From Lutraria lutraria (lineage: Eukaryota; Mollusca; Bivalvia; Venerida; Mactridae), in the NCBI GenBank assembly GCA_964023205.1, contig OZ026833.1, forward strand, positions 34,326,366 through 34,390,365: DNA of 64,000 nt, given 5' to 3'. Below the pieces are notes generated by a model, which saw nothing but the letters and a program-made list of their open reading frames with translations, ran no database searches and was not told the DNA's origin. The position numbers and the translations under genes were made by a program. Below are positions 1 through 15,000 of the stretch, piece by piece. Each line of letters opens with the position of its first letter. The first letter of the stretch is position 1.

Positions 1-32
1 CTATAATAAGCCCGCTCCGTGCTGCACCATTC
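1..32 (-). CDS. Gene A exon 28, partial: D2 P-loop
   Basis: Acceptor ATAACAG ends at base 33. The exon reads [11 protein letters not shown] with the first codon split across the intron, then runs off the window. Compare 30182-30317 and 60174-60309. Confidence 0.85.
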
Positions 33-3000
33 CTGTTATATGAGCAAAGATTTACTATTAATTCCGTTTGTCAAAACCAATTCAGTTATAAAAGACGGAC
101 AGATAACCAACCCAACACAATCGGGTTACTTATAAACACAACCCCTCTACCAATTATTCTGTTAGAATCTTACAAATAGCCTAAATGATTCAGGAGTTGC
201 ATAATAGTTACATGAAACATGTTATTTATGACGACACATTTGAGCACAAAATTACATGTGTCGTGAATCTAAATGAGGAAATATAAATTACAAACTGTAC
301 TTGAATCGTGATTAAAGTCGTACATAAATTTTATTTCATATATTTTTAGCACAAACCAAAGGAGTTCCTGATGTGTACATCCTTCGTACATCCTTCGTCA
401 TATTTTAAACGTACTCATTTACTATAGCATGATAATCATTAAAAAGTCCAGAAGTAACTTTAAATTCAATATGTATGATACACATTTGATTAAATTCATA
501 AAGCCATTGCTCAAATTCTTACATGCATTCAACGATTAACGGTTTGTTTTTCGTCAGTTTTTGTAGACTATCTACGTCGTAGAGAAAGTCGAGCATTTGG
601 TTAGGATCATCTGGACATACGTTTGACGGAGCCCATGCTTTATATATAAATTGAGTTAAGGGGTGTACCTATAAATAACGGTAGAAGGTATAAAGATACA
701 TCGAGACAACACCCTAGATATAACACAGGCAATAGTAGCTACGAAGCAGCCAGTATGACCTATAATGACAATGATAGAACAAATACTTTAATCAAAACCC
801 CATCACAACACAAGCTTTATTTAGGTCAATAATGTATAAGTATATTTACGAGCAATATGTTGAGGTTTTATATTATGCTTTTTCTTAATTTCTTAATTCT
901 GTCTATAATAGGTCAGGTGACAAATGTAATACTTCTGTTACCAAAACCATTGTAGCCGAAACACAAAATTCATACATATTCTTGAATAAAATAAATAAGT
1001 GGAAAATACGGAATTCTGTATTTAGTTTTATGAGATTAACTACACTTCAAGTCGATATACTGATTTGAGTTTGGATTGTAAGAATAATATCATTCACAGG
1101 AAACATTGTACAAACCTTGGAGTTGTATGATAATGTATGTTTCCTCATAATATATCCATCCTTGTTCTCTTCTGATGCAACAGAAACACGAAATGGTTTT
1201 AGTTCTACGGTACCATTATCTGGTAAATACTTGCCCACCTAATGAACAAAAATGAATGAAAACAAGACTTTTAGTAAAAAAAAGCTAAAACACAAACGAA
1301 ATATAAGAACCATTGGCGGAGACATTTCCTATATATCAACTGAAAACAGGTACAATGATCACGACGTACAATAGGAACCATTATAATGAGATAAAATGAT
1401 AGATCATGCTTATTTACTGAACCAATAAGAGGTAATAAGACATTTGGAAGCCATGAGTTTTGTTTGTGAATACCATGGAATGAGGTTATCCATATCTGGC
1501 ACTCAAATATTGATATTGCACCGTTGTCTCAAACTGACTGTTGTGTAAAATGCAAATTGAATTAAGCAGTTGTTTTTAACTTTCTCTAACAGCCTAAAAA
1601 AGATTTGTATATGAACATCACATGGAATTATATTAAATTAATCATCAACAATAAGATATACATTTTATCTTGTGCAACACGTAAGGATCATAACTCTTAT
1701 AAAAGTTTCGGGCAGATAATTTTGATGAAATAAAACAACAAATGCATTTTACATACATGTAGTTTTCATTACGTATGCACCATTCAATATCATATAATTT
1801 GCTACTGTGAAATACATGTAGATTGATATGTACTACACGCGGAATCTATAATAAAAATATATATTGATATATAAGATAAAAAGACTCAAGACTCACATTT
1901 TCAGTTTCAATTTCTTCATCAAATGTAACAGTGACTTGCACTTCTTGCTCCACTATTAGACGACAATGATCTATTGCCGTGTTCGGTAATGGTGTTTGTG
2001 TGATTACAAATCCACGAGAGTCACAGTATCCCTAAATTAATTAACAATTCATACATCATTTGTGTCTTGATAAAATAAAACCCGTTCACACATCCATGCG
2101 TGAATAAAAGACATTAGATGACAGACGGTAAAAATGGGTTCCGATACGCATGCAACACTTCCTACATTAATGGCGGCTAGCATAACCAGTAGAAGAGGTA
2201 ATGTTTATACAACTATGAATAGTCGTTAAAGGTTACTTGCTGTTTCAATGTATACACATTTATAACTAGTTAATGTTTTACAAATATTATGCTCCTATAT
2301 ATGTTACATACCGGTATGTAGATAGCATTGATGTAAGTACTTGTTCCTGCAACAGATGTGCCTAAACGTGGTCTGTATTCATCTTCTGTAGTGATGTAAA
2401 ATATATAATATGACATAATTATAATTATTTCAATATATATTTGGTGTGCTACTTATTAATAACAAAGAAATACAAACAACGATCACCACCGACAAATACG
2501 ATGTTTTTCGAGCTCTTTTAAAAATTTGATGTAATCAGTTTCGGTTTGTAGATTCGATCTTCAAAAATAGTAAACACGTGCTACTTTAAATCAATAAAAA
2601 ACGGTATTCATTGTCCGACATTCTAAATTATTGAACACAACTTTATTTTGAACATCTACAAAACGCGTCAGCTGTGTTTGAAATGTTTACATTGGTATGA
2701 ACCGTGTTGATCATGTCTATATTGAACGTTGACACATCTTTAAATGGTTATATTATATATCGTTAAGGGCTGTTTCAGTTATGTTAATAAATGAGAGAAA
2801 TTGGTTTTATGTGCAACTGTTTCATTTGATCAAGTTTGTCATGTGTTGATTGAAATGGTCCCTGTTGTAAAGTGGACATTCACTACTAGTAACATATATA
2901 TCCGATTTTTTTTATCAAACACCTACGTGCAAGAATGTTGGGGAATCTGTTTTTATCTTTATTTTCATATTCAGTTTCATACAACCGTTTTTCTTTTGCA

Positions 3001-6000
3001 ACATCCGAATTCCCAAACCATGTCCTATCATAAACAACCACCTGACCCTCGGTAAGCGTCTATAATAGAAAACAACATTCAGTTGGTGCAGTTATATGAT
3101 GATTAAAGAAAGAGGGATAATTTGTTACATCTAAACACAGCTTTGCTTTACATCCGACTGTCAATTGATTGATGGTCAAATTAAAATCACATATACATTT
3201 CTATTGAATTTTATCATACAATAAATGTGTATATCTCATAATGACGATTCTCGAAAAAATGCAAGCCGACAATTTAGTACAAACATATTTTTACTTGATA
3301 ATCAAGCTTCAGTCTTTGATTGCCCGACACTGTGTCAATCTTGATCAGTGCTTTATACTGACGCTCAAACTCATCCAAGGTTACAGGTTGTGATGGTAGA
3401 ACGAGCGCATCTAACACGACCATGTACAAATGATAATATTGTTCCTGCAGAAAGAAACAATAGTGTTTAATTAAACAAGTTTTCTTACTTTTTTTATTAA
3501 GCTTGTTTGTTAACAGTATGCTGTGTAGGGATGGCGGGTTGACCTACCCAGAAGAGCATGGGAGTCTACCGGTACTAATTACACCCAAATGACTTATCTG
3601 TATCTACCCTGTTTAGCGTTTAACTCTAAACTCATGTCGTCATATCTCAGAGTTGTATGGGAATCGTCCGATGAAAATTTAATTTGTATGCTTTGACAGT
3701 TGATGCAATTCATTCATGATAACACCTCTGAAAACATGATAGACATACATGCATATGTTATCACGATCTGTTTGATACCCATCGACTGAATAATGATACT
3801 GCACAATAATAAAGTCGACAACACAGATGTATACTTAAAATTTGGTATTCCAAGTGGTGAATACACGAACATAACTGTTTACCTTAGTTTGTACCATATT
3901 CACTCTCTGGTTCCTCAAGTCTTTGACACACTGAAACACGTTAACCTGTCCGGTATCTTGTCCTTGATCATACAGGAAGTCTAAAGCTATAAATGTTCCG
4001 GTACGTCCAACACCGTTACTGTAATAGATTGCGAAATTTCAGTTGTTTGAATCACTTTCAGTCGTTTTTAAGTAACAAAAAAGAAAGAAAGAAAACTATC
4101 GACAAAAGACTTAGGCAGAAATTGATCATATAAGCCTTAATTACCGCTGTCACTTGATACTAGATCAATGAAGTCGAACAAAAATATAATTAATGTGGTA
4201 AATCATTTATCGATTAACGTCGATCGTACTGCAAGATATGGCTTGTTATATACCTGCAGTGTACAAGCCATGGGTAGGTTTTACTTGGGTCAATCTTTCT
4301 GACCCTCCTCCAGAAATGAAGCAAACTTGAAGTTGTGTTTGGTACGCCATCATCCGGCCAAGATTTATAGGTAAAGTGAACGATATCTCTTGTTAATGAT
4401 GAACCCTTCAATTTATAATGAACATTTCACAAAAATACGCATGTAATGAACAATACAATCGGTGTTTATTGACATATTTCATAAACCCATAGTCCATAAA
4501 ATATGCTAATATTCAGCTATCGCATCAACACAACAGGAAGTCATAAAGAAGACTTGGTCTATGTACTGTTGGGTATTCATTCAAATAATTGCTGAAAAAG
4601 ATCGTAACTGATCGTTGCCATTAATGGTGTTTTCATTTAGATCTAGCACAAATATCACCTTGTTTGAGTTTAAGTCCTATGATTCAGGTGTTAATTGCTT
4701 AAGTTGAGATTACTTTGATGATGTACTTATTTACCTATAACAGTTGATGTTCTGCTACAATCAATACGACAAAACAATATGAAATGTTGGTAAGAATTAA
4801 TATACAAAGCTATTGACTAAATTTGTTCATATGTTTTTGTGACAGTATATCTATACAAATATTTTCCTACATGTCACATTAGTGTCAAAACGAGTATAGA
4901 TTTATACTCGTACATCATTTGCACTAAACCATATACTCGCCCAATAAGACTTTGCTTACTTTCAGGTAAACTTTAAAACGCCTCACACTAAAGTCTGCAA
5001 ATATGCTCTCAGACTCTGTGAATATTTTAATGTCGTCGTATTGACCATATTCGTTCGATGGTGCCCAGTATGGAATACACGTCATCTGTAAGAAAGTAGA
5101 TCAGAGGTTGATATCCTATGTACTGGCTTAAGCCAGACTTAAAATTTTCATTATAATAGCATTGTGTACTTAAGACAACGCAATTAAAAACGTTTTAATT
5201 AAGAAACTTAAGAAAGTATGGATTGAGAAATAGAAACAGTTCATCTAATACTGACATTGATAAATTCATAATCCATGGAATGCTTGTAATATTTAACGAT
5301 TTCAATACACCTCAAAACAAAATCCCACCGACGGGACAATCTTTTTTATTTTATAATGATACTTTGAATATCTTTAGGCGTTTATAAGATTGTTTAATAA
5401 GCGTCACATCTTTCGGAAAAAAGTCATCTAATATCATATAATGTGCATGTTTGATGTCTAATTAAGAACGTTATTTACATTTTATTAATAATTTTGGAAA
5501 ACCATTTATAACCTGTCTTTCCTCTTCATCTTTTGTAACCATGACAATCACATGGATATATTTCTCCCAAATCATCCTCCAAAATTCATTCACATTTGTG
5601 TGCATAGGTCCTACAAAACAGTTGTTTGTTTAAGAATGAACTATGGAGATTAATATGGAGAAAAATTGCTGATGCATAACATAAATTTCGTTAATGAAGT
5701 CTTTAGGCAGAATTATTTTTTTATTTTGTCAGTATCATCTTATAAAATATACCAGAACATTAGTCAGAAAGAAAATTATAATGAAAAAATGTCGTTTTAT
5801 TAAAAGTAATGTATGGTAAACAAAGCATGTCGATTGTGTGTTGTGAACGTGGACTATCCGAAAAGTACATACATCAGGGAACTAGTGCATACTATGAAAT
5901 AAAATGCAGGAATTCCCTACTAAGTGTTTTATGCTTGAATCAACAGAACTCACGAAAATGTTTTTCATTTTCTCAATTCTATACCAAGAACAAACTTCTC

Positions 6001-9000
6001 CCCGTTTTGCACAACCCTTATATCTGGACAATAATGTGTACAGTATAATACAGAGGCAGGCACGCGCAAATACTCATTGTTACACAAATTGTATCATAAG
6101 TTTTACATTGGCCCTGGTAGTACTTGAACACATTAAACTGATATGAAATAAACCAAAATTACCTTGTGCAGCAATATATTCATTATCGTTTTGGTAACCC
6201 TGAAACGTATAAAATCTGACATGTTATTGAACGCAATGAAAGGTTAAAGAAAAATAAAAGGCAAGCAAGGAAATAATTATGGCACGTAACAAGGTCCCTT
6301 GCAAAAAATAGGTACATGTATTTGATAATCCAAATGTAATTGAACATACGTTATGATTCTAATGATTTTATTTCAAAACACACTACCTTAATGTGACTTG
6401 CATTTATGTAATCGTTGCACGGACCAGACTTTGACTGTTTTAATATCACTCTGCAGTGGTCATCTGCAAAACAAACATATTGAACATTTCTATTGCAGCT
6501 ACAGTTTGCTTAATACAAAATATAGTAAAACATAATTATATTACATAACGTGCCGGAAGATGTTAGACTGATATGAATATGATTTAAACAATGTGCAGAA
6601 CTAGAACAAAATACATACATGGGTATATATTTGTATACATATTTTTACTCGTATTGTCTGGATTTCTCGCAGCATTTGTCTCAAACATTGTCTGAAGTCC
6701 ATAGGGTATCTCCTACAATGTTGAAATACAAACTATTACAGGAACAGAAATGATTTTAACAATTAATTTAAATAACAAATAATAATATGGTCATTATATT
6801 TAAAAAATGAATGGAAATACTTAGCATGAATTGATGACTTTAGATTTCAGCCTTGTATGTAAGTACATGTCCCTGGCCAGTCTATAACGTGCAAAATCCA
6901 TAACAAAGAAAAACAAAAGCCTATGTAACAAGTTTATTCATGTATGTACGATTCTGCTAAGTGCAGAAAGATTTCTTTCTTTACAAAGCCAGTCTGTATC
7001 TTACTTACAATAATATAAATTTACGATGTATACATATGGTGGATCAAATAAGTAATTAATTTCGATACCTTAAACTGTGCCCAGAAGTTAAAGTCAGAGA
7101 GTCCTTGTTTGACGTAGGCTGCCAGGTCGGTCAGCTTTACAGGAAGTGACGAAGATCGGTGACTAGACAAACCAGTATTGTAATACACACTATCTGTTCT
7201 AATTTCTGAGAGTAATTAAGCATATATTTTTATAGAGCTTTTAAAGATTTTCATTTGTGACCAAATTACTTATCGATTACCATTCACTTTGGTTTAGTAA
7301 AAAACAGCTATCTCAAAATAATTTTCAAGTTTTAATTATTACACTGACAGTATGGAGTAGCATTGGTTTGGTTGATTTCTTATTACTATTTCTGCTACAA
7401 CCATGTATGTATTGATACATGATTTTTGCAGGAAGATACATTTAATATATTATTTTTAATAACAGCAAAACATCATCTTTTACCTGCTAACATGATTGTT
7501 CTTATTAGAGTGATGTAGTTAATAATTAGGAACTGTGCATGCCAAAGCAGAAGATTGTATTTTCTCTATAAAATGTGAACGATCTTACGTTGTAACACTT
7601 GTTAATTTTACATAAAATAGGAATACAAATTATGCAATTAGTTATGAAAAATCCGAGCAGAAAACGACACTCATTGTTTCTCCCGGTCATTTTCAAAATA
7701 TGTAAATAACTGGTTCTATGTATTACACTATTGTATTTAGCAATAACTGAGACATTTCGTTTGATTTGTCAGGTAAACCTAGTTAATACGCTGTAAAATC
7801 ATTTGATTTTGAATTAACGTAATTTGAATACTCGAATTTTACTTATCGATACCAATTCTATAAAGACACAATGTACACGTAGAAACACTCAAATCTCTTT
7901 GCAAACAAATTTTATTTACACCAAAATCCTAAGTAAAAAGAAAATGTATATTTAGTTGACGATCAATGCTGAAAAGAATCGAAATTACCTAGCTCATCAT
8001 AAATATAGTCTTCATTGGACGGCTGTCTGCTTGCTGTATAAATAACAATACATAATTTCATATTGAATGAAACAAAACAACATTGCAATTACGTTTTAAC
8101 CAGTTAAATACCATTCGTTACCCTGGGATGTAGAAATGACTTTAACTGCACATAGAAATGATTCTCTCTAGGAACCGTTTTAATTATATTATTATAATTA
8201 CATATTCTAGAGAAAATGATTAGACATTTTGTAGCTTACAATAGGTTCCATTATCATCACGTTTCTAGCAATATATTTATCAATAGGTTTTACCATTGCT
8301 AATTCGATTATAAGTGTATTTCCTATCCAAATTCGGTTAATCAAATAAACCTTATATGGTTACTTTTTATTCCAATTATTAAGTTCATACATTATGATAG
8401 GAAACAAACCAGTTTGATATACTGTAGATTGTATCTCTACAGCCTCGTCAATGACGCTGCTTGTTAGTTTTGTCTCCATTGGCTTTTTATATCTGTAAAT
8501 GAATAAAAATAGCATCAAATTGATGCATTGGTCGAAATTTAAGTTATACCTCTGTGTATCAATACAATAGTTTTAATTTCCTGCTTAATACAATACATTT
8601 GCTGTAGATACGAAATCAATCTGTTCGAATGTTACTATATGTTAGTTGTAAATACATAAAACACTGATAATGGTCGCTTTCATGAACCAGAACTAATCAC
8701 AAGGTTGATTTTGTCAAGAAGAATGCTAGTCCCTTCTTCGAGAAGATGGTTAAACATACCGTATAAAATACATCGAATATGAAAGAATAAACTCTAGCAA
8801 TTTAGCCATGTTCTCGCTATCGAATAAACAGTTTACCTTTTGTTTTGTTTTCGCCGCCAAAGAATGACAAACAATACGACTAGGACAATAGCTGTAAGGA
8901 CCACTGCAGCTGACACAAACCCAGCGATAATCGCAGTTGGTGATGATTTCTCGTCATCAGTTGTTTCTTAAATGTTACGAGCGCATAAATGAATATGTAT

Positions 9001-12000
9001 GATAATGAATAGACACCCATTCTCCATTAGTTTTGCTTGCTTATCATTGTCTACCAAGTTTACAGCTCGGAAACCACTCAGTTTATTACTAGGGTCAATA
9101 CAATGGGCGTTGCATTTCATTTCAGATCGCAGATGGCACCATGTAATCCCCAAAATGCTTACAGAATAAAGTGAAAATCAACGGCTGTTGCGAATGAATT
9201 CGATTATAGCGACATTGTACTGAACTTATTGGCCTGTTTGAAGTTGTTACCTCAACTGAACAGGTCAGCCTTATCACACAGATTCAAGGAACTTGGAATA
9301 CAACTTTGTTCACAATCACTTCCGTACCCTCATAACATTCTTTATGGGTAGTAAATAAAACATATTTTTGCGAAAAAAAATTTGCATCTTTATGTGATTT
9401 AACAAAACATGAACTTGCGATTGAAATTTGTTAAGTATACTTTCTAAAAGAAAAAAAAGTGATGATAAGGCAATCACTTTTGATATCAAAAAATCTTCCG
9501 AAGTTTCTAAAAATATGTGTATTTGAATCGGTGGCACACGTGAAATGCGAAATGATAACTAAACGAGATTATTGTCAAATGATTTAATGACTTGTATACC
9601 TTTATCACAAAAGTCTCCTCTCCAGCCAGCTGCACAGTTTTTACACATACCATCGACATGGTTGCAGACGTCGATGCATTGTGTATTACATGTCTGGTTA
9701 CATTTGGCGCCGTATGTTTTGTAACGACATTCTACAAAAGGTACGTATAAATGTCAAACTGGCTTAATTCATGCACGTAATATTTATTACAAATCTCCTA
9801 TCCAAAATACCCTGACTGTTCATGTAATTTTAAAACCCCAAGTGAAAAGAAAAAACACATACTCTTGTCGCATCTATCACCCGAATAACCTTGTTCGCAA
9901 CCGTCTTGACAGACACCATTTGTGTTGACGCATTTTCCACTCGCACAGTGTTTACTACACTTCAGAGAGCAATTAAATCCATACCAACCACCTTGACATT
10001 CTGTATATATATATTTGATACAATTAGATTATTTTTGTATAGTCGTTACATACTAGTACATGGTTTACGTGTTGTATAATTACTGGCAATTACAATGCAC
10101 GCACGTAAAAAGTATTTATTTATTTCATTACTTTTTTATTTAACATGAAGGAACGTGGGAAACGTTTTTCCAACATACAGATTTTGTTTACCATTTAAAC
10201 ACTTGTTGCCATTTTGGTATCCGTCTTGACAGTCTCCAGAACAATTACCTGATACAACATCACAAGGACATGTTCGACATGCACCACAGTTAGACTGACA
10301 ACTGGACCCCCATTTCGTTGCATCACATTCTATATAAAGAGAATATCGTTCAAAATATTATTAGAAATCGAGGTTGGGGTACACAAATAATACCATACAA
10401 ACGAAACAGTGTAAAAAGTACACTTAAATGGTTAAGAAACTATATTTTTATACGGTCTCACGTGTTAGATGGTTTCGGGTGAGTGTTTCGAAGGGTAGGT
10501 GGATTTCGGGGAAAGGTGTTTTTTGTGCGTTATTATTATGACTCCCCATTGTATCCATATCCAAAAATGTGATAGTGTTTAACACTTCATGAGCATGAAA
10601 TTACAACATATTCCCACTTTTTGGCTTTCACTTTTGATGTATTATACATATTAGATCCTATTCGCTTGACTTATTGGGTGGAGCGTTTGTTCTAGTGATC
10701 CACTTACCAAACATTAAGCGTGACATGTTCTGTGTGATAATTTGTTTGGAGACATTACGTTTAATAATTGCATCTTCCTACACCGATAACGCACGTGAAT
10801 ACGTTAGTTGTTACTTGCTAAGAACATGGTACAAGCACGTCCAGAAAATAAAAAAGTGGATTAAGTTAACGACCTAGTATTATGTAACGAATTGCATGCA
10901 CATATACCTATATTGCATTTTCCATTTATTCCAGTCCATCTGCCTTGGCAACCAGAAGTACATACACCACTGATCCTCTGTTCAATGTCCTCGATGGATG
11001 AACTACAGTAACAGTTCTCTGAGCAGTCATACCCACATCTGTTTTCCGGGCATTCTGGAATGACAATAAACGAATAAACGACGGACAATTTCTTCGAGTA
11101 ATGGCAAATAAAATAACAATGAGCGCATTGTCCTCCCGGGAGCAGTTTGGCAGAAAAATGAATTTCAACTGTAAAAAATATTTCGGCTATGTTTACCTCC
11201 AAATACTTGTAATTCACAAATGATAAGATAGTTTCCCGTGTTTTTTTCAATACGCAGTTGCTGAACATTTTTGTTTAGATGTATGTGTGTTAATGGTGGT
11301 TGATTATTCTTATCATCATGTAGGAGCGTTGGATGTTCTGTTGTTATGTCGTATAGTTTATAATCTCTGATATTTTCTGCAATGACGCAATAAAAGATAT
11401 GCATATACATCTATTTAGAAAATATCCTTCTACCTAGTCTTTCGATTTGTTACACGTCGGAGTATGAGTGTATTTGGGAATTACCCAGCATTAAAAAATA
11501 TTAAATGAAGTGTAAAAAATTCAGAAGTTTTCAATCTGACAAGTAATTGAAATAGGTAGTTTCAATGATAAGTTTAAAATGAAATACAGTGAAAGTATTT
11601 CTATGCTTATTTTGTAGTCTGCAAACATAAAAACGGCTGATAAATATAATAACAAGCAGAATGGATAACTTACCTCTAGTACGTTTATTTATCATGACAG
11701 AGTATATGTAGTATAATCTTCCAAGGTCAATATCTAAGTTTTTGTTATCCGATGATTCACTCGATGCAAAGCAACCAGTCAAACCAGTAGAAGATATTAT
11801 ACCGTCAACCGCATTGGAAGGGAGATAGCTTGTGTCATTACCTTGAGAGTTTGAACTGACAGTTTTTCTAAAGGCAAAGTTTCTTCCTAAAACAAAATCA
11901 GATACAGAAAAACATTTTATTATAAGCAGACAAATACGCATAATTATGTAAGTAGTGGTTATGATATGCGGTAAATACGCACTAAGTAAACTCAGTTTTA

Positions 12001-15000
12001 AAGAATATTCGGATACAGTGAAGTACCAGTCTATTGAAACTGTCCCAATAAATAGTCGCAATGTATTGCCTTGTAGCAGTTACGAATATGGTGAAAAATG
12101 GGTACAAAAAGGTAATTATTCCAGTTTGTGTGAATTTACTGTAAGAGTATCTACTAAGCAAAGCATTGTATTCCAACCTATCATTAACACTTGCTTACCC
12201 CCATTAATTCTAACATCACATAGCACTAACTGAGAACTTGCGGACGAAAGAGTAATTCTGACTTGATTTCCGACTAGCGGCGTATCACATTTCACATGTA
12301 TGTGTTTACTCCTGAGTGGACCGCCATCGTATTTGAAACATCTAGAAGTGTGTTCATCCGGTGGGAAATATGTGTTATCAGTCATCGTGCTTTCAGGTGC
12401 ATACTCTATTGTGACTTCATATCCATCTTCAAAGTATTCTACAGTAGTAAAGGGGGGGGGGGGTATGAGGCAATACCATAATTTACTGGTTTCATAGGAT
12501 CGTCATGTGGGAAGAAAGTTTAATATAAATTTAGACATCATTAAAATGATAATTTTGGCAATACAATAATGACCGAGAGTCATAAAACTGTAGGGTAGGC
12601 GAAATAAAAGGATCTTTCATAAAAATGATAATGATGTAATCTTAATTGCATACATGCAATAAACAATGTATTTACAGAGTATCTGTTAATGGCATGTAGC
12701 ATCACAAGTCTTCAAATATACACACAATTTTAACACTATCGGTTGGATGTATAAACATGATTTCACGGTTACAAAGGATAAGCAAACACTATTATATTCT
12801 CTAGGTTTTAGACAATACCAAGGATAATACTTAAAATTACTTGTACACAGTCTTGAGGGGATTATGTCATACAACCATGAAGACGCATATGCATGTATCA
12901 TAGTACATGGCTCTACCAGATATGGACCCACAGCAATTATCGTTTATGCAGGGCTTGATTCGTTTGCAGGAAAACGGTACCATCGTGGATACGTGGTTAT
13001 TGTCTCTGACCAGTAATCATTTGCCTCTCACGTGAGACCAGAAATAAGTGAGGAAATTGTCCAGCTTAATAGTGTAAGGTCAATACTATGTTCAGGAAAA
13101 TGACTATGACTGATTGTGCAACGTGATCATCACAGAAAACGATTCATACGAATGTACCCCTCAAATTTGTACTCATTTATTTGGACGTATAAACCTGCTG
13201 TTTATTAAGCATGCTAAATTTGCGGTCAGGCTACAACATTTCAGATGGAAATGTCCAAATGACAAGGGTTAGAAGAAATAGGTTATCTTTTGGAGACTTT
13301 AACTGAACTTCAGCCCATGGCACAAATCTGTCAAAAGTCGACAAAATGTGCTTGCAAAAGATGAATTCATAACATTTACTAGCATAAGTATCATAGTGTC
13401 TCTCGGAAGTGTAAAATTTAAATAGCAAGTTTATCATTGATGTTCATATACCCCGACATTAGGTCATGTCATGAAAATTTAGAATTGACTGCAGATCTAC
13501 GAATATAAGCAAACACAAATAATAAAATGGAAACATGATTAAGTATTACTGATATATTAATAGTTCTATATGTAAGAGTTACTTAAATATTTTAAAAAGC
13601 TTTACATATACCAAAGATGGTGAGAAAACCATTTTTCAACAATTTTACTGTATTTAAGCGCTTACAAATAACTAATTACTATTGCTCATTATTTTTTGTA
13701 CAATATATTACTATGCAATGATGGTAAGAAGTTAAAAACTGTCTAAACTTTAGGATAGTTTTGTAAATAGTTCAGTATGTTAAAATTGCTATTTTATGGT
13801 ATGCAATAAATCATTACAATTAAATATGTAAAACGCATTTCTTTAACGCACTGGCAATTTCTCAGATGTCCGCAATTATCATCAATGTCAGTGCGTAGAC
13901 CCCGGAATCAACCGAACACGTTCACAAATACCTGGATATATATGTTCCGATTCTCGTCAGACAGTGTGCCGCGCTGGCGCAGTCGGTAGAGCGTCGGACA
14001 TCGAAAACTATCGATACAAACTTTTTGTGGCGGGTTCAAGGCCGGCCATGTGTGTTCTTTCTTTGTTAGTAAGCGTTATATAGACTACAAAGCGTTCCGC
14101 AATCGCTTTGCGTTTGTTTCTCGCATTCAAAAAGGAAATAGAAAGAACATATTTTGTACGTTTTGCATTAATACTCAGTTACTACTTGTAAAATCGTGAT
14201 TAGCCGTACGACGGATACATGTCTACTCAAAGTTCGCCATATCTATCAATTGCAGATTTCTGCAACAATAGCGATTGTTATTCACATTTCACAAGGGGGT
14301 TACTTTAACGAAACCAGCCACATAGCGTTAGTTTGATATGTTGCGCTGCACCAGGCAATGCTATCATTACCTGTTGGGTTATTGTCGTTGACAGCAATGA
14401 GCATGTGGTATGTTGTTATATTAGTGTGAATTTCATAAGCAGCGCGGGTCTAACATGGACTTGTATTTGTTCTTTAGTGGTTGAAACTTTTGATATCAGT
14501 TATATAGAGACTGAGCATGTACGGTTACATGGGTATGTAAGACAGATATATTGTGCATCAGTTTACATGCAATAGTTGAGTAAGTACGATGGTATGTTAG
14601 TGCATGCACATCGGTGTGCTTGCATTACTCAATTGCATTTATTTAAAAACTTATCAGTCTGAGAAAAGTGGAACCGACTAATCGCAGAACAATTCCAAAT
14701 TGAATGAGGGAGACCAGTCACCTTATTGAAATTGTGTATGATATGTTTGCGACTAAACACATTAAGAATGTAAGTAAGCAAATGCAGAGAGAATTGTCAG
14801 ACTGATTTTGGGGCCGTCTTGTGTCAAACACCCCTACGTCCCATGCGAGGTAGGAACTAAATAAGCCCGGGTATGTGTAAGAATACGACTTCACTGAAAA
14901 TGTCATTCCTTCGTTTTCACAATCTCAGATTGCATTCAGTTGGGTAGATTTATACTTGGTAAGAGGCACACATTTTTTGTCACACCTTGGTGGTAAAGAA

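Noticed and set aside
13966..14048. A functional tRNA gene
   Set aside because: A and B boxes are present, but the arms do not pair into a cloverleaf and a related copy has the same non-tRNA body: a SINE.
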